Shown: positions 4,400 through 5,447 of the stretch, in pieces
How positions within the stretch are numbered: position 1 is the stretch's first letter
Layout of the letters: each line of letters starts with the position of its first letter
From: Lentisphaerota bacterium
Lineage (GTDB): Bacteria > Verrucomicrobiota > Kiritimatiellia > JAAZAB01
NCBI GenBank assembly: GCA_016182435.1
Contig: JACPGN010000215.1
Coordinates: 1-5,447, forward strand
Reading direction: 5' to 3'
Length of the DNA: 5,447 nt
Made by a program: the position numbers and the translations under genes
Notes under the pieces: model-generated
Seen by the model: only the letters and a program-made list of their open reading frames with translations
Databases searched by the model: none
What the model was told of the DNA's origin: nothing

Positions 4400-5447
4400 C
4401 GCCCATGTTCACGATAATAGTTCAGGCCTTCCACAAAGGCCTGCATGTTCTTCCACGGCACACCCGGCGTGATGGAACTGCTGCCCCCCAGAAACAGTCC
4501 GGTGCGCGGAGCATGCCCCACCAGCCATTTCATTTCGGCGCGCACATCCTCCGGCGTGCCCCGCGGCAAGGTGCGCGTCACCGATACGCCGGCAATGATT
4601 AAGAGATCATCGCCGGCCGTAGTCTTCATCCGGCAGATTTTTTCATAATCCATGCCGTCTTCATACTGGAAGCCCTGAAATCCAGCCAGGCCCACTTCCA
4701 GCAGACGCGGCACCATCTGCATCAGATTGCCATCGCAGTGCCAGATCATTTTTACGTCAGTTTTCAAGATGGGCGCGAGCGCGCGCGCAAAATGCGGAAA
4801 CCAGATTTTATCCAGCGATTTTATGTCCACCAGTGTTCCCCGGGAATCGGCAATGTCATGATCCAGGCGGATCAGCGGCGGCAGGCGGCCTTCGGCATAG
4901 GCGCGCGCCACGGCGGAATTGCGCGGCACGGCGCAGTCGGCCTGCAGAATAAAATCACGCTCAATGACTTCCGGATAGAGCGCATAAGCCATGAAGTAAT
5001 TGGCATAACCATATTGGTAATATCGAAAAGCAGGAATAGCGACAAGGCCGTAGGGCGCCTTGAGAATTGTTGGCCCAAACTTGGCCTGCACTTCGCGCTC
5101 GCGCTCCAGAATGGCGCGGAGGCAAGCATCCGCATCAAACTCAGCGGTCTGCTTGCGCAGAGCCGGGAACACGATTTTCTCCAGATGCGCCACCACGGCC
5201 TCGGGCGAGTCAATCGTAATCCCATCGAGGATGAGCTCTTCCGCTCCGGTCGTGGCCCCCTTTTGGGAATTACCCGCATAGCCCCGCGCTCCAATGGACA
5301 GCGGATTCGTGGGAATAAATTGGTCAATCATGCACGTCCCAATGCGGTGTTGCATTTTCAGGTAGACTGTTTCCGGATCCTGGACATACGAGCCCTCCGG
5401 CATACCGGAAAGCCGGTCAATAATGGAATGCTCCATGGGATGAAGCA
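4393..5447 (-). CDS. Uroporphyrinogen decarboxylase-like (URO-D superfamily) protein, probably N-terminally cut by window edge
   Basis: The frame ends at TAG (4393-4395) and is open to the right edge. The first ATG in view is at 5436 (347 codons), but it has no Shine-Dalgarno and the codons before it contain no stop, so the true start probably lies outside. Numbering from that Met: DPETVYLKMQHRIG (20-33), an acidic LDHDIADSRG stretch (191-200), WHCDGN (232-237) after a hydrophobic strand, then LLEVGLAGFQGFQ (245-257), and a C-terminal GGSSSITPGVPWKNMQAF (317-334). The last three are hallmark URO-D superfamily blocks. The His233-Cys-Asp-Gly order has Asp where MtaA-type methyltransferases have their zinc Cys, although a Cys sits one residue earlier. 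No RQAGR motif of HemE is present in what is visible. Function is therefore uncertain: a decarboxylase- or methyltransferase-fold enzyme with an unknown substrate. It is first in the visible operon and is separated from oxidoreductase B by the palindromic element. Confidence 0.83.
   Translation of the reverse strand, partial: LHPMEHSIIDRLSGMPEGSYVQDPETVYLKMQHRIGTCMIDQFIPTNPLSIGARGYAGNSQKGATTGAEELILDGITIDSPEAVVAHLEKIVFPALRKQTAEFDADACLRAILEREREVQAKFGPTILKAPYGLVAIPAFRYYQYGYANYFMAYALYPEVIERDFILQADCAVPRNSAVARAYAEGRLPPLIRLDHDIADSRGTLVDIKSLDKIWFPHFARALAPILKTDVKMIWHCDGNLMQMVPRLLEVGLAGFQGFQYEDGMDYEKICRMKTTAGDDLLIIAGVSVTRTLPRGTPEDVRAEMKWLVGHAPRTGLFLGGSSSITPGVPWKNMQAFVEGLNYYREHGRG

Overview
The window holds one block of five protein genes, all on the minus strand. 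In transcription order (right to left) they are: a uroporphyrinogen-decarboxylase-like (URO-D superfamily) protein cut by the right edge; two tandem Gfo/Idh/MocA-type NAD(P)-dependent oxidoreductases; a second, divergent URO-D-like protein; and an amidohydrolase-2 (TIM-barrel metal hydrolase) protein cut by the left edge. Gaps of 153, 86, 34 and 27 bp and a shared strand suggest one operon or part of one. No RNA gene, CRISPR array, transposase, regulator or transporter is visible.

The sequence has moderately high GC content. Multiple URO-D-like and Gfo/Idh/MocA paralogues beside an amidohydrolase are typical of environmental or gut bacteria of the PVC group (Lentisphaerota, Kiritimatiellota, Planctomycetota). 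This placement is inferred from gene content only. Plausible Shine-Dalgarno sites precede the two oxidoreductases but not the URO-D-like or amidohydrolase starts that I prefer.

Layout: 1-471 amidohydrolase (C-terminus missing); 499-1578 URO-D-like protein; 1613-2869 oxidoreductase A; 2870-2955 an intergenic gap with two hairpins; 2956-4239 oxidoreductase B; 4240-4392 an intergenic gap almost filled by a 128-bp nested inverted-repeat element (4257-4384); 4393-5447 URO-D-like protein (N-terminus probably missing).

Both oxidoreductases carry motifs that resemble the GH109 branch of the superfamily (redox-assisted, NAD-dependent glycoside hydrolases) rather than ordinary sugar dehydrogenases, and both lack the classical EKP lysine. 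Both URO-D-like proteins have His-x-Asp-Gly where corrinoid methyltransferase relatives have His-x-Cys-Gly, and neither shows the RQAGR motif of true haem-pathway HemE. The cluster therefore looks like an uncharacterised catabolic module, perhaps acting on a sugar-, cyclitol- or glycoside-like substrate, not a haem pathway. The substrate cannot be read from the sequence. The two most notable items are the palindromic element between a stop codon and the next ribosome binding site, and the paired-paralogue composition of the cluster.
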